In this document: positions 35,001 to 45,228 of the stretch, piece after piece
Layout: each line of letters opens with the position of its first letter
How positions within the stretch are numbered: the first letter of the stretch is position 1
Assembly (NCBI RefSeq): GCF_900188095.1
Contig: NZ_FZOT01000003.1
Coordinates: 124,001 to 188,000, forward strand
Reading direction: 5' to 3'
Origin: Noviherbaspirillum humi
Lineage (GTDB): Bacteria; Pseudomonadota; Gammaproteobacteria; Burkholderiales; Burkholderiaceae_D
Length of the DNA stretch: 64,000 nucleotides
Notes under the pieces: model-generated
What the model was told of the DNA's origin: nothing
The model's input: only the letters and a program-made list of their open reading frames with translations
Databases searched by the model: none
Position numbers and translations under genes: made by a program

Positions 35001-35641
35001 CGGAATTCATCCCCATCGCCGAGGACAAGGGCATGATCAATGCCATCGGACAATGGGTGATGGCGCAAGCCTGCCGCCAGACCCAGGCGCTGATGGACAG
35101 GCTCGGCCGCGCGCTCAGCGTCTCGGTCAACCTGTCGGCGCACCAGCTGCGCGATCCGGCCCTGGTGGGCAGCGTTCGCGCTGCGCTGAGCGAGTCCGGG
35201 CTGCCGCCCTCGGCGCTTGAACTGGAGCTGACCGAAACCGCGCTGATCGAGGATGTCGACCACTCGGTCAACGTGCTCAGGACGCTGAAGCAGGCGGGCC
35301 TGATGCTGTCGGTGGATGACTTCGGCACCGGCTACTCCGGGTTGTCCTACCTGAAGCGCTTCCCGGTCGATATCCTCAAGCTGGACAGGTCGTTCGTCTA
35401 CCAGCGCACAGAGGGCGTGAGCAGCTTTGAATTCATCAAGGCGCTGGTCGACATGGCGCACGCGCTGAAGCTGTCGGTGGTGGCCGAAGGGATAGAAACG
35501 CCGGACATCCTGACGCTGCTGACGGATGCCAGCTGCGACCACGGCCAGGGCTATTTATTCGCCCGACCCATGCCGCTGGCGCGGCTGGAACAGTTCCTCG
35601 AAGAGGAGAACGTGCCGGCATCCGAAAGCGGCGGCGCCTGA
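32021..35641 (+). CDS. Six-PAS diguanylate cyclase/phosphodiesterase (GGDEF-EAL)
   Basis: 1206-residue cyclic-di-GMP enzyme without membrane helices. About six PAS-type sensor domains occupy residues 20-770, seen from repeated patterns such as MTDADGNCLYLNQSV, CDADGNYVYVSPSYQRLLG and DGQAHFLDVNPALCELSGYA. GGDEF follows with G850-F854 intact (RLGGDEFVVAA), then EAL with E978-A-L (GMEALLRW), NLSAHQLRD, ELTETALIED and VDDFGTGYSGLSYLKRF. Both catalytic halves look complete, so it could make or break cyclic-di-GMP, or one half may only regulate. The start is uncertain: ATG at 32021 or 32072, neither with a strong ribosome-binding site. Confidence 0.9.
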   Translation: MNYSRFILPQRNSISSSMSMPSLAAPALAATLRQLADTARMIVWMTDADGNCLYLNQSVAAAVGDHSRIHLSDWLQFIHPEDAGAVHAQLAEAFRTRAEYQHEYRILKGDGSSRWVLGCGAARFDADGRFAGYNGTILDVTRQHEAHERLARSEAEYRLLAENTSDLICRCDADGNYVYVSPSYQRLLGHDPARIIGTSALSTVHPDDVPQILEELQRQEITGADPQVIDIRKGDSSGRYLWVGAKIEAICDPITRKRSGTVSILRDIAEERRAREQIRRSEERFRRLTQLSSDWYWETDSGDRFTFISEGIHKVLGTQPQDLLGARRGDLAVSFGNTELPHYQEAIGNHQPFRDIVFSGTNRLTGRRFHASISGEPVFADGQFKGYHGIGRNITKERTVFQQLSDLADENKALVEHSTDIISLADGQGRLLRINDAVRDVLGYEPQACLGRVHADFLHPDDVPHVKAMADELRSASGMGMVKDYESRYLRKDGGIAYLSLSASWSAKKKVMYCIARDVTERNLARIALQASKDQMLTMLESIGDAFFALDGNWRITYMNQKTAQFAGIERDSAIGQIVWQVIPGIVDMPVFRHYETVMLSRVPLVVEEYWEPSDAWVEARIHPQSDGIAVYFHDITARRDAERTIRDSEKRLREIIEMTPAAYILADGQAHFLDVNPALCELSGYAKEELVGQGLGVLFTYCPWHGALSMPFGPTVAHGMEAVIRHKQGHELHVLFSGSIRRGTDGMAESFTAFLNDITQRKQVEQQLETLATHDMLTGLPNRVLINRRLQKMLDASPDEAIAVMFIDLDRFKEVNDSMGHAPGDLLLRQVAHRLQGCMRPADVVARLGGDEFVVAAHCSDGRSSAAAIARKLLASLAEPFQVEGQEVFISASIGISMFSEDGRTKELLFQNADTAMYRAKTGGRNNFQFFEAEMTAEAKRRMALEHSLRRALERNEFEVHYQPRVDLKSLRVVGMEALLRWNHPQMGWIPPSEFIPIAEDKGMINAIGQWVMAQACRQTQALMDRLGRALSVSVNLSAHQLRDPALVGSVRAALSESGLPPSALELELTETALIEDVDHSVNVLRTLKQAGLMLSVDDFGTGYSGLSYLKRFPVDILKLDRSFVYQRTEGVSSFEFIKALVDMAHALKLSVVAEGIETPDILTLLTDASCDHGQGYLFARPMPLARLEQFLEEENVPASESGGA

Positions 35642-35861
35642 CAGTGGAGCGGCCCGCTGCCGCCGCTTCGAATTCGCGCCGGAGGAGCCATGGCTGTAAT
35701 GACGCGAGCGGATCGGCATGGAATCGCGCCGATCGCCCGCCGGCGGCTTTCTGCTCGACGAAGCAATCCAGGCTTGCGGACGGCGGACCTGACCTTTAGT
35801 CAGCGACGCCGCGTATGCGCCATTGCCGCATGCGGCACTGCGCACGCCCGCAGGCCGGGCA

Positions 35862-36353
35862 TCAGCCCTGGTAGAACTGCCGCTGGCGGCCCTTGCCCGA
35901 ATCCTTGATTGCGCCGCTCTTCACCATGCCGCGCAGCGCCATCACCATGCGCTGAGCCAGCTTCTTGCGCAGCTCCGGCGAGAGCGAGGTGCCGATGCGC
36001 TGGGTCGCGGCCTCCAGTATCTGCGGCGCGGTCCTGGGCTCGGTGTCGACCAATTCCATCCAGAAGCTGCCGCCGGTGGCCGGCAATTCACCGCCGCCCG
36101 ACTTGGCAGCGCGACCGCGCTTGGCGGCGCCGGCGCTCTTCTTCGGCGCGGACTGCTTCGCGGCGCGGGCCGGCCGGCCGCGGCGTGCCTTGCCGGATTC
36201 CTGCGCGCCGCCGGTTTCGAGGTCCGGGATCTGCTCCAGGTCGTCGAGCGCCTTCTCAAGCGCTTCGATTCGGCGCTGATAAAAATCCACACCCTGCATC
36301 GCCTGCGCCAATTCGGCTTTGATTGAATCTCTTGCTTGAATGAGACTGGACAT
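35862..36353 (-). CDS. Putative nucleoid-type DNA-binding protein with AT-hook and winged-helix-like C-terminus
   Basis: 163 residues. Residues 1-42 form a coiled-coil-like helix (RRIEALEKALDDLEQI) suited to dimerisation. Residues 55-90 are basic and Ala-rich with an AT-hook core RRGRP at 57-61 and a second KRGRAAK at 78-84. The C-terminal 65 residues resemble a small helical/winged domain ending in a basic stretch (SGAIKDSGKGRQRQFYQG). This layout (oligomerisation, linker, DNA-binding) is like H-NS-type proteins, but the H-NS DNA-binding motif is not seen. It is divergent from the HU gene across a 151-base gap. Function inferred only. Confidence 0.7.
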   Translation of the reverse strand: MSSLIQARDSIKAELAQAMQGVDFYQRRIEALEKALDDLEQIPDLETGGAQESGKARRGRPARAAKQSAPKKSAGAAKRGRAAKSGGGELPATGGSFWMELVDTEPRTAPQILEAATQRIGTSLSPELRKKLAQRMVMALRGMVKSGAIKDSGKGRQRQFYQG

Positions 36354-36504
36354 GAAAGGCCCCCGTTTGAAGTTGAAAAGGTTTTTGCCCTGCGCTGTAA
36401 GACATGGTTCCGCGTAGCTATGATGGCTTCGCTTGCATTTCGTTCAAGGGGCATGTTAACTTCCGCTTGGGCAATGCCCTTTGTATTAACTCAAGAGGAA
36501 TGGA

Positions 36505-36798
36505 ATGAATAAAGCAGAATTGATCGAAGCCCTGGCCGCGGAAACGGGCACCACTAAAGCTCAAGCCAAGCAAAGTGTCGAATTGTTGATCGACTACATC
36601 AAGAACGGCTTGAAAAAGGAAGGCCGTTTCTCGCTGTCGGGCCTCGGCACGTTCAGCGTCGGCCAGCGCGCCGCCCGTACCGGCCGCAATCCCCAGACCG
36701 GCGAAGCCATCAAGATCAAGGCCAGCAAGACCGCCAAGTTCAAGGCCGCGCCCGATCTGAAGGAAGCGGCAGCCAAGTTCAAGGCGAAGAAGGCCTAA
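36505..36798 (+). CDS. HU-family DNA-binding protein
   Basis: 97 residues, standard HU length. MNKAELIEALAAETGTTKAQ opens the protein; GRFSLSGLGTFSVGQRAART and GRNPQTGEAIKIKASK are the beta-arm and signature. It has a lysine-rich C-terminal extension (KFKAKKA). The start follows AAGAGGA. The divergent partner is the AT-hook protein, giving a paired nucleoid-protein locus. An imperfect hairpin (GGGTGAAGCG with CGCTTCGCCC, 36808-36838) follows the stop but has no T-run. Confidence 0.95.
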   Translation: MNKAELIEALAAETGTTKAQAKQSVELLIDYIKNGLKKEGRFSLSGLGTFSVGQRAARTGRNPQTGEAIKIKASKTAKFKAAPDLKEAAAKFKAKKA

Positions 36799-37255
36799 AC
36801 GGTTGCCGGGTGAAGCGTTATTGCTCGGCGCTTCGCCCGCTCCCGCTGCGCCGTCGCTTGAATCAATTAAGGCTGCGCATTGAACCGGCAGAAAGTCGGT
36901 TGCAGCACCGTGAACCTGTTAATCCTCTTTTAACACTTCTTCCGCCAGCCCGGCCGATGCGCGCCGACGGCTTCAATCAGACGCGATCGAGATTGAATCA
37001 ATATTAAAAAGACATGCGTCATTTGCAAGTCTTCCGCTCGACCGCCTTCCATACGGCATCAGTCCTGCTTCAAATCGGTCGCATCAATCGGATGGGTCGC
37101 GCCTGCGCCGGCAGCGATGACATCAATGATGTTGTTTCATCGCCTTATCAAAGTTTTCAATTAAAAGCTTCAATCGATAAAGGTGCCGCGGCCGGCAGGC
37201 AAATCAGGTACATTAGCAAACAGTGGTTTCCTTGAAGAAATCAATCAGCCCTGCC
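36799..37255. other. Intergenic region, 457 bases
   Basis: AT-richer than its surroundings, with no convincing gene. Some short frames exist but lack coding character. It contains the end signals of the HU gene and the promoter of the HD-GYP gene; several ATTGAATCAAT-like stretches occur (for example 36858-36867 and 36993-37001) without a clear pattern. Confidence 0.3.
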
Positions 37256-38647
37256 ATGCCTGCCACCCTGACCGAACTTGAATCAACGCCCATCGTGCCG
37301 CTGGCGCCCGGGGCCATCAAACTGAGCGAATTGATCGGCGCGCTCAGCCACGCACTGGACATGACGGAAGGGCAGCCGCCCGGACACTGCCTGCGCTGCT
37401 GCTGGATCGGCATGCATATCGGCCGGAAAATAGGCATGAGCGACGAACAGTTATGGGAGCTGTATTACACCCTGCTGCTGAAGGACCTCGGCTGCAGCAG
37501 CAACGCCGCGCGTATCTGCGAGCTCTATCTCACCGACGACCTCCACTTCAAGCGCGACTTCAAAACCGTCGGCGACAGCCTGCCGCAGGTGCTGCATTTC
37601 GTGCTGACCCATACCGGGCTCAAGGCCGGCACCGCGGAGCGCTTCCGCAGCGTGCTGAACATCATGCGCAATGGCACCGAGATCGCGCACGATCTGATCG
37701 TCACGCGCTGCCAGCGCGGCGCCGACATCGCCCGTCTGCTGCGCTTCTCCGACGGCGTCGCCGCCGGCATCTACAGCCTCGACGAACACTGGAACGGCAA
37801 GGGCAAGCCGGAAGGACTGGCCGGCGATGCGATTCCGCTCTACGCCCGCATTGCGCTGCTGGCGCAGGTCGTCGATGTGTTTCATACGGCCGGCGGCCCT
37901 GCCGCAGCGCTGGACGAGGCGCACCTGCGCGCGGGGCGCTGGTTCGATCCGGCGCTGGTCGCGGCGCTGGAAGGCGCAGCGCAGTCGCCAGGGTTCTGGT
38001 CCACGCTCGCGGAGGAAAACCTGGCTCTTGCGGTGCATGCGCTGGAACCTTCCGGCCATGCCGTGCCGCTGGACGAGGACTACCTGGACGACATCGCCGA
38101 AGCCTTCGGCCAGGTGGTGGATACCAAGAGCCCCTACACCAGCGGCCACAGCGCGCGCGTGGCGCTTTACACCGACCTGATCGCCGAGAGCCTTTCCCTG
38201 CCCGGGCAGCGCCGGCGCTGGCTGCGCCGCGCGGCCCTGCTGCACGACATGGGCAAGCTCGGCGTCAGCAACACCATCCTGGACAAGGCCGGCAAGCTCG
38301 ACCGCGACGAATGGGACGCGGTGAAGCTCCATGCGCAGTTTACCGAAGAGATCCTGTCCCGCATCGGCGCTTTCGCCGAGCTGGCCGTCATCGCCGGCGC
38401 CCATCATGAACGCCTGGACGGCGGCGGCTATCCGCGCGGCCTGAAGGCGGAACAGATCACGCTGGAGACCCGCATCATCACCACCGCCGACATCTTCGAC
38501 GCCATCACCGCCGAGCGCCCCTACCGCGGCGCCATCCCGGTCGACAAGGCGCTCGCGATGATGGAAGAGACGGTGGGCACGGCCATCGATGCGCGCTGCC
38601 TGGACGCTTTGCGCGCGGCGCTGAGGCGGTTGCCGGCGGTTGTTTAA
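37256..38647 (+). CDS. HD-GYP phosphodiesterase with degenerate N-terminal HD domain
   Basis: 463 residues. The C-terminal half is a complete HD-GYP domain: HSARVALYTDLIAE, HD at 330-331 (LLHDMGKLGVSN), HHERLDGGGYPRG (383-396) and TTADIFDAITAERPYR. Such domains hydrolyse cyclic-di-GMP. The N-terminal half looks like a second, inactive copy: HCLRCCWIGMHIGRKIG is followed by LLLKDLGCSSNAA, with K76-D77 where the catalytic H-D should be. The start may be the ATG at 37256 or the GTG at 37223. It probably opposes GGDEF enzymes such as the one at 32021. Confidence 0.88.
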   Translation: MPATLTELESTPIVPLAPGAIKLSELIGALSHALDMTEGQPPGHCLRCCWIGMHIGRKIGMSDEQLWELYYTLLLKDLGCSSNAARICELYLTDDLHFKRDFKTVGDSLPQVLHFVLTHTGLKAGTAERFRSVLNIMRNGTEIAHDLIVTRCQRGADIARLLRFSDGVAAGIYSLDEHWNGKGKPEGLAGDAIPLYARIALLAQVVDVFHTAGGPAAALDEAHLRAGRWFDPALVAALEGAAQSPGFWSTLAEENLALAVHALEPSGHAVPLDEDYLDDIAEAFGQVVDTKSPYTSGHSARVALYTDLIAESLSLPGQRRRWLRRAALLHDMGKLGVSNTILDKAGKLDRDEWDAVKLHAQFTEEILSRIGAFAELAVIAGAHHERLDGGGYPRGLKAEQITLETRIITTADIFDAITAERPYRGAIPVDKALAMMEETVGTAIDARCLDALRAALRRLPAVV

Positions 38648-38781
38648 TCTGGGCTTATGCTGCAAGACTCAAACAAGGCGGGCGCGGCTTCACTTGATTG
38701 AGAATGCTGCGATCAAGAACAGGTCGAAGCCACCGCACGCAGCGGCCCGCGTTCCGCGTCGACTTTCCCGAGCAGAAAATA

Positions 38782-38816
38782 AAAGCGATCCTTGAAGCAT
38801 TTTCAAGGATCGCTTT
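38782..38816. terminator. Bidirectional intrinsic terminator
   Basis: A perfect 15-base-pair stem (AAAGCGATCCTTGAA with TTCAAGGATCGCTTT) around loop GCATT lies between the convergent HD-GYP and icd genes. A-rich sequence on the left and T-rich on the right allow it to stop both transcripts. Confidence 0.85.
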
Positions 38817-38895
38817 ACATTAAACGTGCGCTATCTGGACATGCCCGACACGCAAATTGTTGGCGCACCGGACAGCGCCGATGCGCTTCTGAGCC

Positions 38896-41130
<2,235 letters not shown>

Positions 41131-41633
41131 GCGCTTTTTCCTCGGTTTTCGCGAATGGTTTGGAGTTCGGATACTGGAAACACCGCTCGTCTAGGCTCGC
41201 GGCCGGGCGACACCCTGATCACCCTGCACCATTGTGAACCGTCATGGGCAGATCGTGAAGCTCACATCCCCGTTCAACGTCTATCCTGACCAGCCCGGGG
41301 GCCCGCAGAGATGGCTGCGCGAAACGCCTTTGGGAAAGCGCGGCAGCCTGAAGAAGGGAGACAGGGCCGGGTGGGCCGATTTTTCTCCGTGGCCAAGTCT
41401 TATATAAGACATAAGACAGGCTCCGTATTATGCACGAGATTTTCACAAGATGCAATTTTATGCGGGAGCATCAGCGCATCCGGAATGGGGGTGCGGCTCC
41501 CGGAAAGCATTCGATCGGAAGGCGTCCGGACAGTTTCCGCCCTGCGCATGAGCAGGACGGCTGGCTGAAGCGGCGCCGGATTTGCTACACTGCCCGACCT
41601 CGCAAATCCAAGTCAGCCAAGCCGGAGTGTTCC
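41131..41633. promoter_or_regulatory. Divergent control region with palindrome GTCTTATATAAGAC
   Basis: 503 bases without a supported gene, upstream of both icd and the gene at 41634. At 41397-41410 there is a perfect 14-base palindrome GTCTTATATAAGAC, directly followed by another ATAAGAC (to 41417), so one half-site occurs three times. This looks like an operator for a dimeric regulator, perhaps of central carbon metabolism, given icd. Which gene it controls is not settled: it is 267 bases from icd and about 217 from the other gene. Confidence 0.5.
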
Positions 41634-42032
41634 ATGGAAATCCTCGCCCTTGCCGCCAGCGCCCTGGTGCTCATCCTCCTGTCGCGGCGCAATGTCGCCG
41701 CCAGCAAGCGCGCCGACGCGGCGCTCAACGTGCTGCTGGCGAAACACGCCTTCCTGCAATTGCCGACCGAGGAAAGAGCAAGGGTGGAAACGCGGGCCCG
41801 CGAGATCATGGCCCAGCGCGGCCAGACGGGGGAGTTCCAGCACGAGGTCGAGCGCTACGGCTGGTATGCGCTGGCCATGAAAGAACTCGAGATTGCCCAC
41901 CATGCCAAGGGCACCAAGGGATGGAAGGTGGTTAACGATCCGTCGAAGGCGATCGCGCCCGGCGACCCGCTGCTCAACAGTGCGGCCTTCCTGCTCAAGA
42001 AGCGTTACGGATTCGACGTTTCGATAGGCTGA
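41634..42032 (+). CDS. Hypothetical membrane-anchored protein
   Basis: 132 residues. A single N-terminal hydrophobic helix (MEILALAASALVLILL) anchors a soluble domain with ERARVETRAREIMAQRG and a C-terminal region ending FLLKKRYGFDVSIG. No family recognised. The ATG at 41634 has CCGGAG upstream and was preferred over a longer frame from 41430, whose extra 68 residues look non-coding. Confidence 0.75.
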   Translation: MEILALAASALVLILLSRRNVAASKRADAALNVLLAKHAFLQLPTEERARVETRAREIMAQRGQTGEFQHEVERYGWYALAMKELEIAHHAKGTKGWKVVNDPSKAIAPGDPLLNSAAFLLKKRYGFDVSIG

Positions 42033-42098
42033 GCGGAGCGCTTGCCGACCGGAAGAGGCAGGACGGACAACCACAGGCGATCGCTGCCAATTAGGGTA

Positions 42099-42551
42099 TC
42101 AGGCCTGCAGGGCGTGCCCGGGCGCTTCGTCGCCGAGCGGGACGGACAGATTGGCCAGCTGCTCGGTGGCCAGCTTCAGGCCGGTATCGTCCTGGATCTG
42201 CAGCACGGCCACCTCCTTGCCCGCCAGCGGCTCCCGGGCGATGGCGAGCGACAGCCGCACCCATGCCAGCGTATGGTCGCGCCGCACCAGCATCGCGCGG
42301 ATCTGCAGCGACGTACCGTCCCGGGCCCACAAGCGTCGCCAAGCGGCCAGCACCGAGGAACGGTCGTGGCGGTGCACCAGTTCCGAGAAATTCATGTGCG
42401 CCAGCGCATCGTCGCGATAGCCGAGCATGCCGGTCAGCGCAGCGTTGTGGCTCAGGACCGCACCGTCGGCATCGACGATCGCCATGCCGGTCATCGAATG
42501 GTTGAAGGTCACGAGGAATAAGTCCGAGAGCGGCGCATCGAGCAGGTGCAT
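42099..42551 (-). CDS. Stand-alone PAS-domain protein
   Basis: 150 residues made almost entirely of one PAS domain: NHSMTGMAIVDADGAVLSHN, ALTGMLGYRDDALAHMNFSE, and PAC-like TLAWVRLSLAIAREPLAGKE. No output domain and no membrane helix. It may bind a cofactor or ligand and act on another protein by contact. AGGAAGGA precedes the ATG at 42551. Divergent from the MFS gene. Confidence 0.8.
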   Translation of the reverse strand: MHLLDAPLSDLFLVTFNHSMTGMAIVDADGAVLSHNAALTGMLGYRDDALAHMNFSELVHRHDRSSVLAAWRRLWARDGTSLQIRAMLVRRDHTLAWVRLSLAIAREPLAGKEVAVLQIQDDTGLKLATEQLANLSVPLGDEAPGHALQA

Positions 42552-42811
42552 GAGATTCGTCCTTCCTGAATACCGGCCAGGGTGTTGCAGCCGGCCAGCG
42601 GTCGCGGGCATCTTCGAACCGATGCCCCCTTGGTTTCACACGGAATTTGATTCACCCCGATTCTGCCGGTCTCCCCGCCCGATCGGTATCGCCGTTTCCC
42701 GCGAATCCCTGTAGGCTTTCGATGACAAGCTGCCATCGCTATCATCCGCGGGGCGCTGAAGATGGCCGGGCGCCGTCCAGCCGCGCGCCGGCATTCAGCA
42801 GGACACTTAGA

Positions 42812-44230
42812 ATGGAGCCCTTTGAATCGCATCGGCTTCATATGGAATCCAACAACAAGAACGGCACGGACAGGGCAATGGATGGATTGCCGCCACGGGA
42901 GCGCGCCTGGGCGATGGCATCGGTGGGCCTCGGCGTCGGCCTGGCCTCGCTCGACACCGCCATCGCCAATACCGCCCTTCCCGCCATCGCCAGCCAGCTG
43001 GATGCCACGCCGGCGGCATCGGTCTGGATCGTCAATGCCTACCAGCTGGCCGTCGTGGCGACGCTGCTGCCGCTCGGCGCGCTGAGCGAAATCGTCGGCT
43101 ACCGGCGCGTCTGCATCGCCGGCGTGCTGCTATTCACCCTGGCTTCGCTGTTCTGCGCGCTGGCGCCCACCCTGCCCTTGCTGGTGGCGGCGCGGCTGCT
43201 CCAGGGCCTGGGCGCGAGCGCCATCATGAGCGTCAACGGCGCGCTGCTGCGCGCCATCTTCCCCACCAGCCTGCTCGGGCGGGCGCTGGGAACCAATGCG
43301 CTGATCGTGGCGGTCGCCTTCGCCCTCGGGCCGTCGTTGGCATCGGTGATCCTGTCGGTCGCCTCCTGGCCCTGGCTGTTCGCGATCAACGTGCCGCTCG
43401 GCTTGCTCGCGCTCGGGCTCGACTGGCGGCTGCTTCCCCAGATCGCGCCGCGCAGCGGCCGCCTGGACCGGCTGGCCGTCTTGTACAGCATGGGCGCTTT
43501 CGGCCTGTTCATCCTCGCCATCGGCGACGCGGCGCATTTCGCCAGCCTTGCCACCACGCTGGCGGAACTGGCCGCCGCCGTCGCGCTGCTCATCCTGCTG
43601 GTGCGGCGCGAGGCAGGACGAGCAGCGCCCATCCTGCCGGTGGACCTGTTCCGGCGGCCGCTGTTCGCGCTGTCCTCGCTGACCTCCATGTGCACCTTCG
43701 CCACGCAGAGCCTGGCCTTCGTGTCGCTGCCCTTCCATTTCGAGTCGGCGCTGGGCCGCTCGTCGATCGAGACGGGTTTCCTGATGACGCCGTGGCCGGT
43801 CGTGGTCGGCATCATGGCGCCGATCGCCGGCCGCCTGAGCGACCGCTATCCGCCGGGCCTGCTGGGCGGAATAGGCTTGGCGGCGCTTGCCGCCGGCATG
43901 GCGTCGCTCTATTTGCTGCCGGCCGATGCCGGCGATCTCGCCATCGGCTGGCGCATGGCACTGTGCGGCATCGGCTTCGGCTTCTTCCAGGCGCCGAATC
44001 TGAAGTCGATCATGAGCAGCGCGCCGCGCAACCGCAGCGGCAGCGCCAGCGGCGTGGTCGCGATTTCCCGCCTCACCGGGCAGACCACCGGGGCGGCGCT
44101 GGTTGCGCTATGCCTCAGCCTGTCGGTGCAGAGCGGCCCCGGCTATGCCCTGTTCCTGGGCGCCCTGTTTGCGGTCGCGGCGAGCATTGCCAGCTTCAGC
44201 CGCCTGCTGGTGCCGACGATAGCGGATTAG
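42812..44230 (+). CDS. MFS exporter, DHA2 (EmrB/QacA) type
   Basis: 472 residues with about 14 hydrophobic helices. Motif D1-like LASLDTAIANTALPAIASQL starts the first helix, WIVNAYQLAVVATLLPLGAL and SEIVGYRRV (motif A region) follow, and motif C-like ALGPSLASVILSVASWPWLF marks it as a drug:proton antiporter. It lacks an adjacent EmrA-type adaptor, so it may export on its own. The ATG at 42812 has AGCAGGA at good spacing; downstream ATGs at 42842 and 42878 are alternatives. Substrate unknown. Confidence 0.9.
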   Translation: MEPFESHRLHMESNNKNGTDRAMDGLPPRERAWAMASVGLGVGLASLDTAIANTALPAIASQLDATPAASVWIVNAYQLAVVATLLPLGALSEIVGYRRVCIAGVLLFTLASLFCALAPTLPLLVAARLLQGLGASAIMSVNGALLRAIFPTSLLGRALGTNALIVAVAFALGPSLASVILSVASWPWLFAINVPLGLLALGLDWRLLPQIAPRSGRLDRLAVLYSMGAFGLFILAIGDAAHFASLATTLAELAAAVALLILLVRREAGRAAPILPVDLFRRPLFALSSLTSMCTFATQSLAFVSLPFHFESALGRSSIETGFLMTPWPVVVGIMAPIAGRLSDRYPPGLLGGIGLAALAAGMASLYLLPADAGDLAIGWRMALCGIGFGFFQAPNLKSIMSSAPRNRSGSASGVVAISRLTGQTTGAALVALCLSLSVQSGPGYALFLGALFAVAASIASFSRLLVPTIAD

Positions 44231-44368
44231 CGCCGTTCCTCATGCGTCCGCTGGCACAGCGGCGGCTTCCTCGCTCCGTTTACCGCCGAGAGAATTCGCT
44301 CGCCAAGGCATTACCGTTAAGCAATAATCGGAAAACACTACAATAACGATTCGAGCGGGGGACCACCA

Positions 44369-44767
44369 ATGCGGCTATACGAACTATGCCGACAATATCA
44401 GCGAGCCATCGATGCCAAGGATCTTTCCGGCGTGCTGGCGCTGTTCACCGAGGATGCGCTGATCACCACGCCGCTATCCGGCCAGCTTCCGCCCCTGGAG
44501 TACCACCGCCGCCTGTTCGCCATTGCGCGGCAATCGATCAGCCGGGTGCTCAACGTCTACGAAGGCACCAAGGGGAATCCATCGCTGGCGCTGTACCTCC
44601 AGCACACGCTGGTGCTGACCAACGGCAAGACGATCGAAATCAGGGCGATGAACGTCTACGATGCCACGCCCGGCGAGGACAGGTTCACCAGCATGAACAT
44701 TCTTTTCGACGGCGCCGCCGTGAGCCGGCGGCTCACCCCCGAGCAGCTGGATTGCATTGGCGTATGA
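44369..44767 (+). CDS. SnoaL/NTF2-like family protein
   Basis: 132 residues. The pattern LCRQYQRAIDAKDLSGVLAL-FTEDALITTPLSG is the usual start of NTF2-like (SnoaL-type) proteins, followed by strands ending in RFTSMNILFDGAAVSRRLT. These small cone-shaped proteins act as enzymes or binding proteins; no active-site residues can be claimed. The start follows GGGGGA. It stands alone downstream of the MFS gene. Confidence 0.75.
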   Translation: MRLYELCRQYQRAIDAKDLSGVLALFTEDALITTPLSGQLPPLEYHRRLFAIARQSISRVLNVYEGTKGNPSLALYLQHTLVLTNGKTIEIRAMNVYDATPGEDRFTSMNILFDGAAVSRRLTPEQLDCIGV

Positions 44768-44822
44768 GGGGTTCCCAAGCGGTCGCCCAAGGCAGGCGCG
44801 TGCGCACCCGCCGCGTGATCGT

Positions 44823-45053
44823 TCAAAGCCCCTTGCGCACCACGTGAAATCGCACGTCTTCCATGGTCCCGCGCAAGCGCGACAAGGCCAGCGCTTCCGC
44901 TTCGTCGGCGCGGTCGGCCGTGCCGATCACCTCCGACCAATCGCTCCAGTCGGCCACGATATTGCCCGCATCGTCGGCGATGCGCGTGCGAAAACGGCTC
45001 TCGAACCTGTGGTCGGGCGTCGGTTTCACCATGATCTCGATTTCGTTGTTCAT
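44823..45053 (-). CDS. Hypothetical 76-residue protein
   Basis: Soluble small protein (MNNEIEIMVKPTPDHRFESR ... MEDVRFHVVRKGL) with an alternating beta pattern and an acidic middle (TADRADEAEALALSRL). No family recognised. The chosen ATG at 45053 sits right after AGCGGAG, which is close for a ribosome-binding site; an ATG at 45032 would fit better. It is transcribed toward the SnoaL-like gene. Confidence 0.6.
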   Translation of the reverse strand: MNNEIEIMVKPTPDHRFESRFRTRIADDAGNIVADWSDWSEVIGTADRADEAEALALSRLRGTMEDVRFHVVRKGL

Positions 45054-45228
45054 CTCCGCTTCTCCGCTGAATGTGCGTGTCCGCACTCGGCCACGGCGCA
45101 ACCGCTGCTGCCGATGGTCGCGGCGCAAGCACGGGACAATAAGAGCGCGAAACGCGGCAACTGGTTCGCCCCTGGCACCTCATCCCTGGCTGCCTGAACG
45201 CATTGCCGAATGGACACTGTGCGGGCGC

